DNA of 64,000 bases from an uncultured Sphingomonadaceae bacterium (GTDB taxonomy: Bacteria; Pseudomonadota; Alphaproteobacteria; Sphingomonadales; Sphingomonadaceae). The position numbers and the translations under genes are program-made. Shown piece by piece: positions 55,618-64,000 of this stretch. The notes beneath the pieces were generated by a model. That model was not told the DNA's origin. It saw only the letters and a list, made by a program, of their open reading frames with translations, and made no database searches. Position 1 is the first letter of the stretch. Each line of letters starts with the position of its first letter. The stretch lies in the NCBI GenBank assembly GCA_947488625.1, contig CANKZR010000002.1, positions 481,519-545,518 of the forward strand, written 5' to 3'.

Positions 55618-55859
55618 CTGCTCCACTTCGTTCCGATCTGAAAGTGGCCATAGGCGATTCGGTTTCAGAAAGCCAACCCGAAGGTTCATGATGAACTTTT
55701 GGGTAGCTTTTCTGCTTGGCGTTCGGAATCGATATACCTATTGATCTCTCGCTAAGTTATTCGACATATTTCGTATCTTCTCCGCGCCTTAACGCGACTT
55801 TCGCGCAGGAGCGGCTGCTGAAATCCTTCAGGAACAAGCGACTGACTTAGCAAATTCGT

Positions 55860-55875
55860 TCTAGATTGTACTAGA
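55860..55875. promoter_or_regulatory. candidate TetR operator palindrome
   Basis: TCTAG-N6-CTAGA is a perfect palindrome of two 5-bp arms, 36 nt upstream of the efflux operon start and about 242 nt from the tetR start. TetR sites are often palindromes of this size. A longer one was not found in this gap. Confidence 0.45.
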
Positions 55876-55911
55876 CGGTTCAGAGCGAATCGCCTAGCAG
55901 GCCAGCCCATT

Positions 55912-57369
55912 ATGATCAGACTCACAATGCGACCAGGCCACCATCGCCGATGGATAGCCGCCGTTTTTTCGGCGGGTCTGGCAGGCTGCGCCACGGTCGG
56001 TCCTGATTACGAGCGGCCTCCTATCGAGGCGACAGCGACCGACTGGATCGATCGGGAAAGCGTACCGGTCGCCGAAGCGGAATTCATCGCCTGGTGGCGC
56101 AATCTGGGCGATCCGGTGCTCACTCGGCTGGTCGAAGCTTCGCTGCAGGACAATCTGACGATCCGACAGGCACTCCTTCGGGTCGAGGAAGCGCGGGCGC
56201 GACGCGCGCAAATCAGGGCTTCCGCGCTTCCATCGGTCGGAGCCGATGCCTCCGTCACCGCGCTGCAGCAAAGCCTCAACGCCAATCCGGGTTTTGCACA
56301 GATCCCCGGCTTTCAGCGAGAACTTGAAATCTACGATGTCGGGGGGTCGCTCGCCTGGCAGATCGACCTATGGGGCCAAACGCGCCGCGCTCTGGAAGCG
56401 GGCGATGCGCGCATCGAAGGCGCGATTGCAGCCGCCAACGGTGCACGGCTCGCCGTGGCCATCGAGACGGCTTCGACCTATCTTGCCCTGATCGGATACC
56501 AATCCGAGCGCGGCGCGCTTCTCGCCAGCATCGCGGCGCAGCGCGAACTGCTGGCGCTCTCGAATATTCAGCTTCGCGAGGGCGAAATATCGCGTGCCGA
56601 CCTGCTGCTCGTTGAAAGCGAGCTCGCCCGCATCGAAGCCGAGCTTCCGCGCCTCGATGTCGAGATAAGGGCTGCTGCCCTGGCTCTCGGGCCGCTGATC
56701 GGCGGGTTGCCGGAACGAGAGATCGCGCTCGCGACCGAGGATCGGAACGAGGTCGCGCTGCTCGACGTGCCTGTCGGCCTGCGCGCCGATCTGCTCCGAA
56801 GGCGCCCCGATATCGCGCGCGCTGAACGCGAACTGGCGGCCGAGACCGCCGAGATTGGCGTCGCGAGGGCCGAGCTTTTCCCGCAGCTGCGCCTCAACGC
56901 GGCAGGGGGCTTCTCATCGATCGCGCTAGATACGCTCTTCGATGGCGACAGCACCAGCTATTCCATCGTGCCGTTTTTGTCGTGGCGCGTCTTCGAAGGC
57001 GGTCGAATCCGCGCGGAAATCGATCTCGCTCAGTTGGAAGCGCGCCGGGCTGCGCTTGCTTACGAGCAAAGCATTCTAACCGCGCTCGAGGAAACCGAGA
57101 CGGCCATCGCCCGCTACGACCTGGGACGTGAGGCACTTGCACTGAGCGAGCGCGCCGCGACCCTTTCGGCAGAAAATTACCGCCTCGCCCGCATCCAGTT
57201 CCAGTACGGCGCGATCGACCAGCTTCGCTTGCAAGAGGCTGAGCGGGGTCTGCGGAATGCGGAACGCGGCCGAGCGATTGCCTATCGCCAGGCGAGTCTT
57301 GCCATGGCGGGGCTGTACGCCGCACTCGGCGGCGGCTGGCAGGCCGCACCATCGGGAGACCCATCGTGA
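55912..57369 (+). CDS. NodT/OprM-type outer membrane efflux lipoprotein
   Basis: The 485-aa outer-membrane factor has a lipobox (SAGLAGC), the repeated TolC-like helices (LRVEEARARRAQIRASALPSVG; LRRRPDIARAERELAAETAEIG), and SWRVFEGGRIRAEI at the start of the second repeat. Trimers would form the channel for the RND pump. ATG 55912 is used; an ATG 15 nt inside is possible. It overlaps the adaptor gene by 4 nt. Confidence 0.92.
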   Translation: MIRLTMRPGHHRRWIAAVFSAGLAGCATVGPDYERPPIEATATDWIDRESVPVAEAEFIAWWRNLGDPVLTRLVEASLQDNLTIRQALLRVEEARARRAQIRASALPSVGADASVTALQQSLNANPGFAQIPGFQRELEIYDVGGSLAWQIDLWGQTRRALEAGDARIEGAIAAANGARLAVAIETASTYLALIGYQSERGALLASIAAQRELLALSNIQLREGEISRADLLLVESELARIEAELPRLDVEIRAAALALGPLIGGLPEREIALATEDRNEVALLDVPVGLRADLLRRRPDIARAERELAAETAEIGVARAELFPQLRLNAAGGFSSIALDTLFDGDSTSYSIVPFLSWRVFEGGRIRAEIDLAQLEARRAALAYEQSILTALEETETAIARYDLGREALALSERAATLSAENYRLARIQFQYGAIDQLRLQEAERGLRNAERGRAIAYRQASLAMAGLYAALGGGWQAAPSGDPS

Positions 57370-58472
57370 AACATACCCTCGCCCTTTTTGGGTCAGCCTT
57401 CTTGCTGGCTGGCTGTTCCGAAACGGAAAAACCGCCCGAGCCCAGACCTGTCGCCTGGGTCGAAGTCGGCGCTTCGGAAACCACATCCGACGATCAAGTG
57501 ACCTTCCCGGCGCGCGTACGCGCCGAACAGCGCGCGTCACTCAGCTTCGAAGTCGGTGGGACCCTCACCTCCGTACGCGCCGAGATCGGCGATCGGGTCG
57601 GACGCGGCGCGGTGGTCGCGACACTCGATTCCGCGACCTATCGCTTCAATGCCGCGTCTGCCGACGCGCAGGTCGTCGAAACCCGCGCGCGGCTTGCGCG
57701 CGCCCGACAGGAAGCGGAGCGACAGCGCGCGCTCTTTGCCGAGGGTGCAACCTCCGAGACGCGGCTGGAGACCGCCGATGCCGAGGTAAACAGTCTCGAG
57801 GCCCTTCTAGATGCCGGGCAGGCGCAGGCTGGCTCGGCGCGCGAGACGCTTTCCGATACCCGATTGCGCGCCCCCTTTTCGGGTCGTGTGGCGCGCAGGA
57901 TCGTCGAGCCGGGCACCCAGGTCTCCCCCGGCCAGCCTGTGCTCGAGCTCGACGGTTTCGGAACCGAAGTGGTCTTCAGCGTCCCCGGAACGCTGCGCGA
58001 TCGGCTTGCCACCGGTCAATCGGTCGAGGTGCTCCGACCGGGACGCGACGTGCCAGCTCTTGCGGCGACCATCACCGAGATTTCCAGCCGCGGCAGCGGG
58101 CCGGGCGCCTTCGAAATCGTCGCACGGGTGATGGCCGGTGAAGGGACGATCGAGCCCGGCGAGGTGGCCGAGGTTCGCCTGTCTCGCGACGCCGGTAACG
58201 AAGAACCGCGGCCACAGTCCGCCACTTACGCGATACCGCTGACCGCCATCATGCCCACCGGTCCCGATCGCGGAGAGGTATGGGTCGTCGACACGCAAAC
58301 CGATAAAGTTTCCGCGCGCACCATCCGGTTCGAAGCGGCGAGCGAGAACCGCGTTACGGTAACGAGCGGGCTGAAGAGCGGCGACGTCGTCGTCAGCAAG
58401 GGAGCAGCCTTTCTGCAAACCGGTGAGCGCGTCAGTCTGATCGGCGCCGGCGCGCGGCGGTTCGCATCGTGA
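57366..58472 (+). CDS. RND efflux periplasmic adaptor (HlyD/MFP family)
   Basis: The 368-aa adaptor has a lipobox (LLAGC), a split lipoyl domain (LSFEVGGTLTSVRAEIGDRV; LRAPFSGRVARRIVEPGTQV), a central helical hairpin and a C-terminal membrane-proximal domain (KSGDVVVSKGAAFLQTG). It connects the pump to the outer-membrane channel. It overlaps both neighbours by 4 nt. Confidence 0.93.
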   Translation: MKHTLALFGSAFLLAGCSETEKPPEPRPVAWVEVGASETTSDDQVTFPARVRAEQRASLSFEVGGTLTSVRAEIGDRVGRGAVVATLDSATYRFNAASADAQVVETRARLARARQEAERQRALFAEGATSETRLETADAEVNSLEALLDAGQAQAGSARETLSDTRLRAPFSGRVARRIVEPGTQVSPGQPVLELDGFGTEVVFSVPGTLRDRLATGQSVEVLRPGRDVPALAATITEISSRGSGPGAFEIVARVMAGEGTIEPGEVAEVRLSRDAGNEEPRPQSATYAIPLTAIMPTGPDRGEVWVVDTQTDKVSARTIRFEAASENRVTVTSGLKSGDVVVSKGAAFLQTGERVSLIGAGARRFAS

Positions 58473-61400
58473 GCAATCTTTCGGAACTCGGCTTCCGCTA
58501 CCGCGCGGCGGTTTTACTCATCGTCGTGCTCGCGATGATCTACGGCGTCGCGAGCTATTTCACGCTTCCCGCGCGCGAGGACCCCACGATCACTATCCGC
58601 GAAGCCGTGGTCGTTACCGCGCATCCGGGGATGGACGCGACACGGGTCGAGACCCTCATCACCACCCCGCTCGCCGAAGCTATCAAGACGATGCCCGAGG
58701 TCGACGAAGTGCGTGCCACTTCAATGGAGGGACAATCGATTATCCATGCCGAAGTCGCCTTCGCCACCGACGATCTTGATCAGGCGTGGGACGAACTGGA
58801 CGAAAAGGTCGAGGAGACTGTGGGCCAGTTCCCTGAAGGTACGATGGCGCCAATCATCAACGACGAGTTCGGCGATGTCGCGGTCATTACGCTGGCGTTG
58901 CAATCTGCCGATTTCCCGATGGACGAGCTGGGCGATCTTGCGGAGCATGTGCGCGACCAGCTCTACACCATTCCCGGCACCAAGCGCGTCGACATCCTGG
59001 GTCGACCGCAGGAGCGGGTCTATATCGAGATGAGCAATGCGGTGCTCGCCCAACTCGGCGTTCCGCTCGATGCGGTCGCTGCGGCGCTCGCACAGCAGAA
59101 CGTCGTGGCGCCCGGTGGCGCAATCGAGACCGAAAGCCGCCGATTGTCGATCGAACCGTCGGGCGCCTTCGAAACACTTGAAGACGTCAGAAACCTTTAT
59201 CTCGACCTCGGCCCGGCAGGGACCATCCGGCTCGGCGATTACGCGCAGGTCAGCAAACGATCTATCGATCCTCCGTTGCAGCGCGCCTATTTCAACGGTG
59301 ATCCTGCCATCGTCTTCGCCATCTCGATGGACGAGGCGCAAAGCGTGATCAACTACGCCGATCGCGCGCAGGAAACGATCGACGACGTGCGCCAGTCGCT
59401 GCCCGCGGGCATAACGCTTGAAACCATGACCTGGCAGGCCGAGCAGGTGAAGAACGCTGTCTACGGCGTTAGCTTCAACGTCCTCCAGACGTTCGCCATC
59501 GTGCTTGCGACCATGATCCTCTTCCTTGGCCTTCGCACGGGGCTCGTAATCGGCGCAGTGGTTCCTGCGGTCGTGCTGATCACACTCGCAATCATGGGCA
59601 TGTACGGCATCAAGCTAGAGCGTATGAGCCTTGCAACCATCGTTATCGCGCTCGGCCTGCTGGTCGATAACGGCATTGTGATCGCGGAGGATTTCGAACA
59701 GCGCCTCGCCGAAGGCATCGACCGGCGCAAGGCTATCGGTCAGACGGGCGGAGAACTCGCCGGGCCGCTCCTCGCGTCGACACTCACCATTATCCTTGTG
59801 TTCCTGCCGCTCATGCTCGCGCAGCAGGAATCGGGTGAATACACGCGCAACATTTCGCTCGTCATCCTGATCGCTCTGTCGAGCTCTTGGCTGATCGCGG
59901 TCACGGTGATCCCCACCCTGTGCTATTGGTTCGCCAGGCCACCCGAGGAGCAACAGAAGGGCAAGATCAGGGCCAAGGTTGACGAAACGTTCGACTGGGG
60001 ATCGGCGCGCTACGAGAAGCTTCTTCGCTGGGCGCTCGCGCATCGCAAGCTCTATCTTGGCGGCATGGCCGCGCTGTTTGCTATCGCAGCGGCATCGCTG
60101 CAGCTGGTTCCGCAACAATTCTTCCCCTCGTCCGACCGTGCGCAGATACTCGTCTATGCCGACATGCCCGTAGGAACCTCGAGCGTTGCGATGGACGAAA
60201 AGGTTCAGGCGATCTCCGAGTTCATTGACGATGACGAGCGCTATCCAGACTTCGACAGCGTGGCTTCCTATTCAGGGTTTGGGGGACCGCGCTTCGTGCT
60301 GTCGCTCGCACCATCGGACCCAGCCCCCAATAGGGGTTTCCTCGTCATCAACGCGAAGGACGCGGAGGTGCGCGATGCCGGTGTCGAGCAATTGCGGCAG
60401 GACATGGCCGTGGCCTTTCCCGACACTCGGATGCGGATCGCGGGGATGTTCCTCGGGCCGAGCGATCCCAACGTGATCCAGGTGCAGGTTCGCGGCCCGG
60501 ACCCCGATGTCCTGCTTGAAACGGGCGACAAGCTCGCGGGCATCCTGCGCGAGGTCGAAGGGACGATCGACATCTTCTCCGATTGGGAAGAACCGTCCAT
60601 GCAATACAGGGTCGAGGTCGACCAAGCGGCCGCGCGTGCGGCGGGCGTGACCTCGGCCGACGTCTCGCGTGCGCTCACGACCTATTTCTCGGGGCAATCC
60701 GTAGGCGTCTATCGCGACGGCGATGATCTCGCGCCGATCGTCATTCGTGCTCCCGAAATCGAGCGCACCGATCCGGCCCGACTGGAAGCGGTGACGCTTG
60801 TCGGGGCGGAAGGAGCGGTCGTACAGTTGGGTGAAGTAGCGATGGCTTCGCTTGTCCCGCAACGGGGACGCATCCAGAGCGAGAACCTGATCAAGACGCT
60901 CACGGTCGAAGCGCGTCCTACCTCGGTCACCCCGCAGGACATGGTTCCGATGGTGCAGGACAAGCTCGACGAGCTCGAGGCGATGCTGCCGCCGGGTCAT
61001 CATATAGAATGGGACGGCATTATCGCCGAGAGCTCGGAAGGCACCAGCGCGCTGCTCGCCAATCTGCCCCTGATGATGGGGCTGATCGTCATCATGCTGG
61101 TGATCCAGTTCGGTGCGTTCCGACAGGCCGGTGTCGTTCTCCTAGTCGTTCCTCTGGGCGTGATCGGTGCGGCAGCCGGGCTTCATATCATGCAGGCCGA
61201 TTTCGGCTTCATGGTGATCCTCGGCCTGTTCGCTCTGTTTGGCATTATCATCAACAATGCCATCGTTCTCGTCGACCGCTGCGAGATCGAGCGCAGTGAA
61301 GCGGAGAAACGTGCACACGATGAAGGCAAAACGCGCGACGATGCTGACGTTGAGCAAGTAGCCGAAGCGGTGGTCCAGGCCGGCATGCGCCGGTTCCGAC

Positions 61401-61597
61401 CAATCCTGATGACGACGATCACCACGATCCTCGGACTCCTACCGCTCATCATCGGACAGGACGTGCTTTTCTACGGCTTGGCCAGCGCTATCGCGTTTGG
61501 TTTGGTGTTTGCTCTGGCAATCACATTGGGCGCGGTGCCCGTTCTGTACGCGTGGTTCTTTGGCGCACAGTCCGCCAGCTCGAAATCAGGAAAGTGA
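58469..61597 (+). CDS. RND efflux transporter permease
   Basis: The 1042-aa inner-membrane pump has twelve predicted helices, two large periplasmic loops, and the usual first-helix and FFPSSDR loop features. In TM4 the proton-relay pair reads VDNGIV (Asp400, Asn401) and in TM10 the lysine position reads INNAIV (Asn929), whereas AcrB has Asp-Asp and Lys. Arg in RFRPILMTT is kept. This differs from the classical relay and is a trait of some RND subgroups. Substrate unknown. Confidence 0.92.
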   Translation: MSNLSELGFRYRAAVLLIVVLAMIYGVASYFTLPAREDPTITIREAVVVTAHPGMDATRVETLITTPLAEAIKTMPEVDEVRATSMEGQSIIHAEVAFATDDLDQAWDELDEKVEETVGQFPEGTMAPIINDEFGDVAVITLALQSADFPMDELGDLAEHVRDQLYTIPGTKRVDILGRPQERVYIEMSNAVLAQLGVPLDAVAAALAQQNVVAPGGAIETESRRLSIEPSGAFETLEDVRNLYLDLGPAGTIRLGDYAQVSKRSIDPPLQRAYFNGDPAIVFAISMDEAQSVINYADRAQETIDDVRQSLPAGITLETMTWQAEQVKNAVYGVSFNVLQTFAIVLATMILFLGLRTGLVIGAVVPAVVLITLAIMGMYGIKLERMSLATIVIALGLLVDNGIVIAEDFEQRLAEGIDRRKAIGQTGGELAGPLLASTLTIILVFLPLMLAQQESGEYTRNISLVILIALSSSWLIAVTVIPTLCYWFARPPEEQQKGKIRAKVDETFDWGSARYEKLLRWALAHRKLYLGGMAALFAIAAASLQLVPQQFFPSSDRAQILVYADMPVGTSSVAMDEKVQAISEFIDDDERYPDFDSVASYSGFGGPRFVLSLAPSDPAPNRGFLVINAKDAEVRDAGVEQLRQDMAVAFPDTRMRIAGMFLGPSDPNVIQVQVRGPDPDVLLETGDKLAGILREVEGTIDIFSDWEEPSMQYRVEVDQAAARAAGVTSADVSRALTTYFSGQSVGVYRDGDDLAPIVIRAPEIERTDPARLEAVTLVGAEGAVVQLGEVAMASLVPQRGRIQSENLIKTLTVEARPTSVTPQDMVPMVQDKLDELEAMLPPGHHIEWDGIIAESSEGTSALLANLPLMMGLIVIMLVIQFGAFRQAGVVLLVVPLGVIGAAAGLHIMQADFGFMVILGLFALFGIIINNAIVLVDRCEIERSEAEKRAHDEGKTRDDADVEQVAEAVVQAGMRRFRPILMTTITTILGLLPLIIGQDVLFYGLASAIAFGLVFALAITLGAVPVLYAWFFGAQSASSKSGK

Positions 61598-61628
61598 TGA
61601 TTGTACCGTCAACATCCGGGGCTCGTAA

Positions 61629-62346
61629 TTGGCATTCGACATTCGTCAACTAAGATATGCAATCGCTGCAGCGGATCACGGCAGCTTTTATCGCGCCGCC
61701 CGCGCCCTTGATGTTGAACAATCAACGCTCAGTCGCTCAGTTATGAAGCTCTAACGATCGGTCGGCGCTCAGCTATTCTTGAGGTCACACTCGGGTGTAG
61801 CTCCAACGACCGCCGGGTTGCGATTTCTGCGCAGCGCCCGACCTATGGTCGCCAATGCGGACCGGATGATCGCCAACACGCGCGCGGCGGGCAGTGGCCG
61901 TGCAGGAGGTTTCGTTGTCGGGTTCAACAACTCCGTCTCTGCTGGAAACCTTCGTGCTACGCTGGTCGCCGCGCAACGCGAGAACCCTGACCTTAAAATC
62001 AACGGCGTCGAATCGGACCGCAGTGCACTTTTCGCGGGTCTCGACAGCGGCGAGATCGATATAGCCATCTTGATGGGCGAGATCGCCCGCGATGATTGTC
62101 GGCACGCCTCGTTCTGGAGCGAGCACGTCGTCGCTGCGATGTCGAAGGGTCACGCATTCTATGAGCGTGACACTGTCAACTGGACTGATCTGCGTGGGCA
62201 GCGCTTTATGCTGCCGACCGCCGATCCCGGCCCGGACATCCGCGACATGCTGATCGGTATGTCCCCCGTCAGCACCTATGGCACAGATTTGAGGTTGTGA
62301 TTCAAGGAGGATTTGGGCTTCGTCGTAGTGACGAAGGAACGAATCT
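61629..62346 (+). pseudogene. LysR-type regulator remnant with two in-frame stops
   Basis: From TTG 61629 the frame gives a LysR HTH (IRQLRYAIAAADHGSFYRAA, then QSTLSRSV), a TAA at 61752-61754 where LysR proteins usually have Glu or Gln, then RSVGAQLFLRSHSGVAPTT and the effector-binding domain (VVGFNNSVSAGNLRATL, SGEIDIAILMGE). A TGA at 62298-62300 interrupts again, followed in frame by EDLGFVVVTKERIYG. The rest is cut off by the IS110-type element. It cannot make a full regulator. Confidence 0.85.
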
Positions 62347-63666
62347 ATGGACGCCTCCCGCGCAAGGTAGTTTCTCGATGTTGCTCCGGCATTGGATGCG
62401 TGAATCTATCCGGCCTGTTGATTGAGGTGTTTTCGCCCCTGGCCATGATGGGAATCCGCGCGGTTCAGTGCCTTTTAAGATGAGCGGCCTCGAGGGCCAT
62501 CGTTCCTTACAGGCTGTGAAGCGGCGGTCCGTGCCGTTACACCATCAAGTCTTCACCTCGCATTTGTAACCTCTGATCAGATTGCGGCCCGCTGCCCGAA
62601 CGGTCACGCCATTTTGTAACTTTCGCCGCTTCGCAACATCGCCCAGGCCATGCGAGCAGTCTTGTTTGCCATGGCGACGAGTGTCTTGTTGTGGCCTGCC
62701 CTTGATTGCAGTTCCTGCGCCCATTTTGAACGCCGGTCGTCATGCTTGGCGATCCGCAGCAACGCAGACCGTGCACCATGTATCAGCTGGCGCCTCAGGT
62801 AATGATTGGCTCTGTTCCCGATACCACCGAGCCTTGGCTTTCCGCCGGTCGTGTATTGTCGCGGAACCAGTCCAATCCAGGCAGAAAGGGCTCGGCCGGA
62901 TGCGAAGTGTCGGCCATCGTCAATTGCGGCGATGAGGGAGGTTGCGACAATCGGTCCTACCCCCGGCAGCGTAGTCAGACGTTTGCAACGATCGTCTCTC
63001 CGGCAGATATCAACCAGCATGTCATCCAGAGTGGATACTCTGGCATCCAAGTCGCGATACTCCTCGACGAGCTTCAGGAACAGGTCCTTCGCCAAGTGCG
63101 ATAGTTCGGCAATTTCGATCATCTTGTCGACCTGCAGCCGGAACCGGGACGCACCTGCCGGCATGACGACGCCATACTCGGCCAAAAGACCACGAGTGTG
63201 ATTGATCAACGCGGTGCGCTGCACGATCAGTCTGTCACGCGTTCGGTGCAGAGCTTGCAGATCCTGCTGTTCGACGCTCTTCAGCGGCACGAACCGCATG
63301 GTTGGCCTGTTGGCAGCTTCGAAAATGGCTTCGGCATCAACCGCATCATTCTTCGATCCCTTCACGAATGGCTTGACGAAACGCGGATGGATCAGGCGAA
63401 CGGCATAACTCAGCGCCTCGAAGACGCGGCCCCAGTGGTGTGAACTGGCGCAGGCTTCCATCGCGACCGACTGCGGTTGCAATCTGGTCACCGCATCGAC
63501 CAGCTTTGCCCTGCTAACCTTCCGCGAGATTACCTCACCTTCGCAAGTGATCCCGTAGATGTGAAAAGACTGCTTGCCCAAATCGATCGCTAGCATTTGC
63601 ATGTGATGAACTCCTCTTCCCGGTCGCTGTGGCAACATGCTCGGCCCGCTTGCGGGAGGCGTCCAT
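62347..63666 (-). mobile_element. IS110-family element (IS1111-like), about 1.32 kb
   Basis: ATGGACGCCTCCCGC at 62347-62361 and its exact reverse complement at 63652-63666 bound the transposase gene. IS1111-type members of IS110 have subterminal inverted repeats of this size. The LysR remnant ends at the left repeat, and an IS3-type orfA starts 9 nt beyond the right one. The 242-nt stretch between the left repeat and the transposase stop holds no other gene. The exact termini are not certain. Confidence 0.65.
62604..63602 (-). CDS. IS110-family transposase
   Basis: The 332-aa DEDD-type transposase has Asp7 (MQMLAIDLGK), Glu49 (SVAMEACASS), Asp86 and Asp89 (KNDAVDAEAI), a central coiled region and the C-terminal Transposase_20 motif (LTTLPGVGPIVATSLIAAI). 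It appears intact. ATG 63602 has AGGAG 8 nt upstream; the frame is open to 63671. Confidence 0.92.
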   Translation of the reverse strand: MQMLAIDLGKQSFHIYGITCEGEVISRKVSRAKLVDAVTRLQPQSVAMEACASSHHWGRVFEALSYAVRLIHPRFVKPFVKGSKNDAVDAEAIFEAANRPTMRFVPLKSVEQQDLQALHRTRDRLIVQRTALINHTRGLLAEYGVVMPAGASRFRLQVDKMIEIAELSHLAKDLFLKLVEEYRDLDARVSTLDDMLVDICRRDDRCKRLTTLPGVGPIVATSLIAAIDDGRHFASGRALSAWIGLVPRQYTTGGKPRLGGIGNRANHYLRRQLIHGARSALLRIAKHDDRRSKWAQELQSRAGHNKTLVAMANKTARMAWAMLRSGESYKMA

Positions 63667-63674
63667 CCCATAAG

Positions 63675-64000
63675 ATGAAGCCCAAATCCTCAAGGTCCAA
63701 ATTGCCTGCCGAGCAGGTGGTCAAGGACATCCGCCGCAAGACCCGTCGGCATTTTTCATCGGAAGACAAGATCAGGATCGTGCTGGAAGGCCTGCGCGGC
63801 GATGACTCGATAGCTGAGTTGTGCCGCAAGGAAGGCATTGCCCAGAGCCTGTACTACACCTGGTCCAAGGAGTTCATGGAGGCCGGCAAACGCCGCCTGG
63901 CTGGCGACACCGCCCGTGCAGCGACTACGGACGAAGTCAGGGATCTGCGCCGTGAGGCCCGCGATCTGAAGGAATGCGTGGCCGACCTCATCCTGGAGAA
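63675..64000 (+). CDS. IS3-family transposase orfA, truncated by window end
   Basis: From ATG 63675 an open frame of at least 108 residues runs off the end (KTRRHFSSEDKIRIVLEGL, then IAELCRKEGIAQSLYYTWSKEF, then a leucine-zipper-like REARDLKECVADLILE). This is the HTH_Tnp_1 OrfA of IS3-family elements. OrfB would be expected beyond 64000. Only about 9 nt separate the ATG from the IS110 inverted repeat, so the IS3 left end is probably missing or displaced. Confidence 0.88.
   Translation, partial: MKPKSSRSKLPAEQVVKDIRRKTRRHFSSEDKIRIVLEGLRGDDSIAELCRKEGIAQSLYYTWSKEFMEAGKRRLAGDTARAATTDEVRDLRREARDLKECVADLILE

Overview
The window comes from a GC-rich alphaproteobacterial chromosome. GapR/DUF2312, DUF1244, an argB-yggT pair, a thioredoxin-TPR/LON-domain pair, a LigM/DesA-like demethylase and a NodT-type outer membrane protein together suggest Sphingomonadales, probably Erythrobacteraceae. 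That is inference from gene content; no rRNA marker is present.

Layout. (1) 1-6,000 is core: thermonuclease-like protein, PPK2, argB, YggT, a lipoprotein, MarC, and a convergent LON-domain/CnoX-like pair. (2) A tRNA-Gly(GCC) at 6,151 and a GT4 glycosyltransferase precede a capsule locus at 7,610-21,595. Its gene order and protein lengths match the Salmonella Typhi Vi antigen (viaB) locus: tviB, tviD, tviE, vexA, vexB, vexC, vexD, vexE, then a pectate-lyase-like gene in the place of the Vi depolymerase vexL, with tviC convergent at the end. The genes are tightly packed, mostly with 1-13 nt overlaps, and would supply UDP-GalNAcA, polymerise and acetylate it, put on a lipid anchor and export the chain. 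(3) 21,697-46,005 is mostly core metabolism and housekeeping: pyk, gapR, yebC, ruvC, ubiG, lysC, an O-demethylase-like GcvT protein, a response regulator, PfkB, transaldolase and an NDUFA9-like protein. It includes small genes and striking hairpins (23,867; 24,825; 39,689). (4) A tRNA-Leu(CAG) at 46,228 starts an integrated island. It holds an intact tyrosine integrase, two large unknown proteins with PD-(D/E)XK-like signatures (724 and 523 aa), a small conserved-looking ORF, and a second, truncated integrase facing the first. Beside the second integrase is an inverted copy of the tRNA-Leu 3' end (53,197-53,225). The two large genes are candidates for an undescribed defence module. (5) 53,264-61,597 carries a TetR regulator, a patatin-like lipoprotein and two small ORFs on the minus strand, divergent from a complete RND efflux operon. 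(6) 61,629-64,000 is decaying DNA: a LysR gene with two in-frame stops, an IS110-family element bounded by a 15-bp inverted repeat, and the start of an IS3-family orfA that runs off the end.

The two points most worth following are the Vi-like capsule locus in an alphaproteobacterium, including a VexC-like ATPase that lacks canonical catalytic residues, and the tRNA-Leu island with inverted attachment modules and the two PD-(D/E)XK-like proteins.
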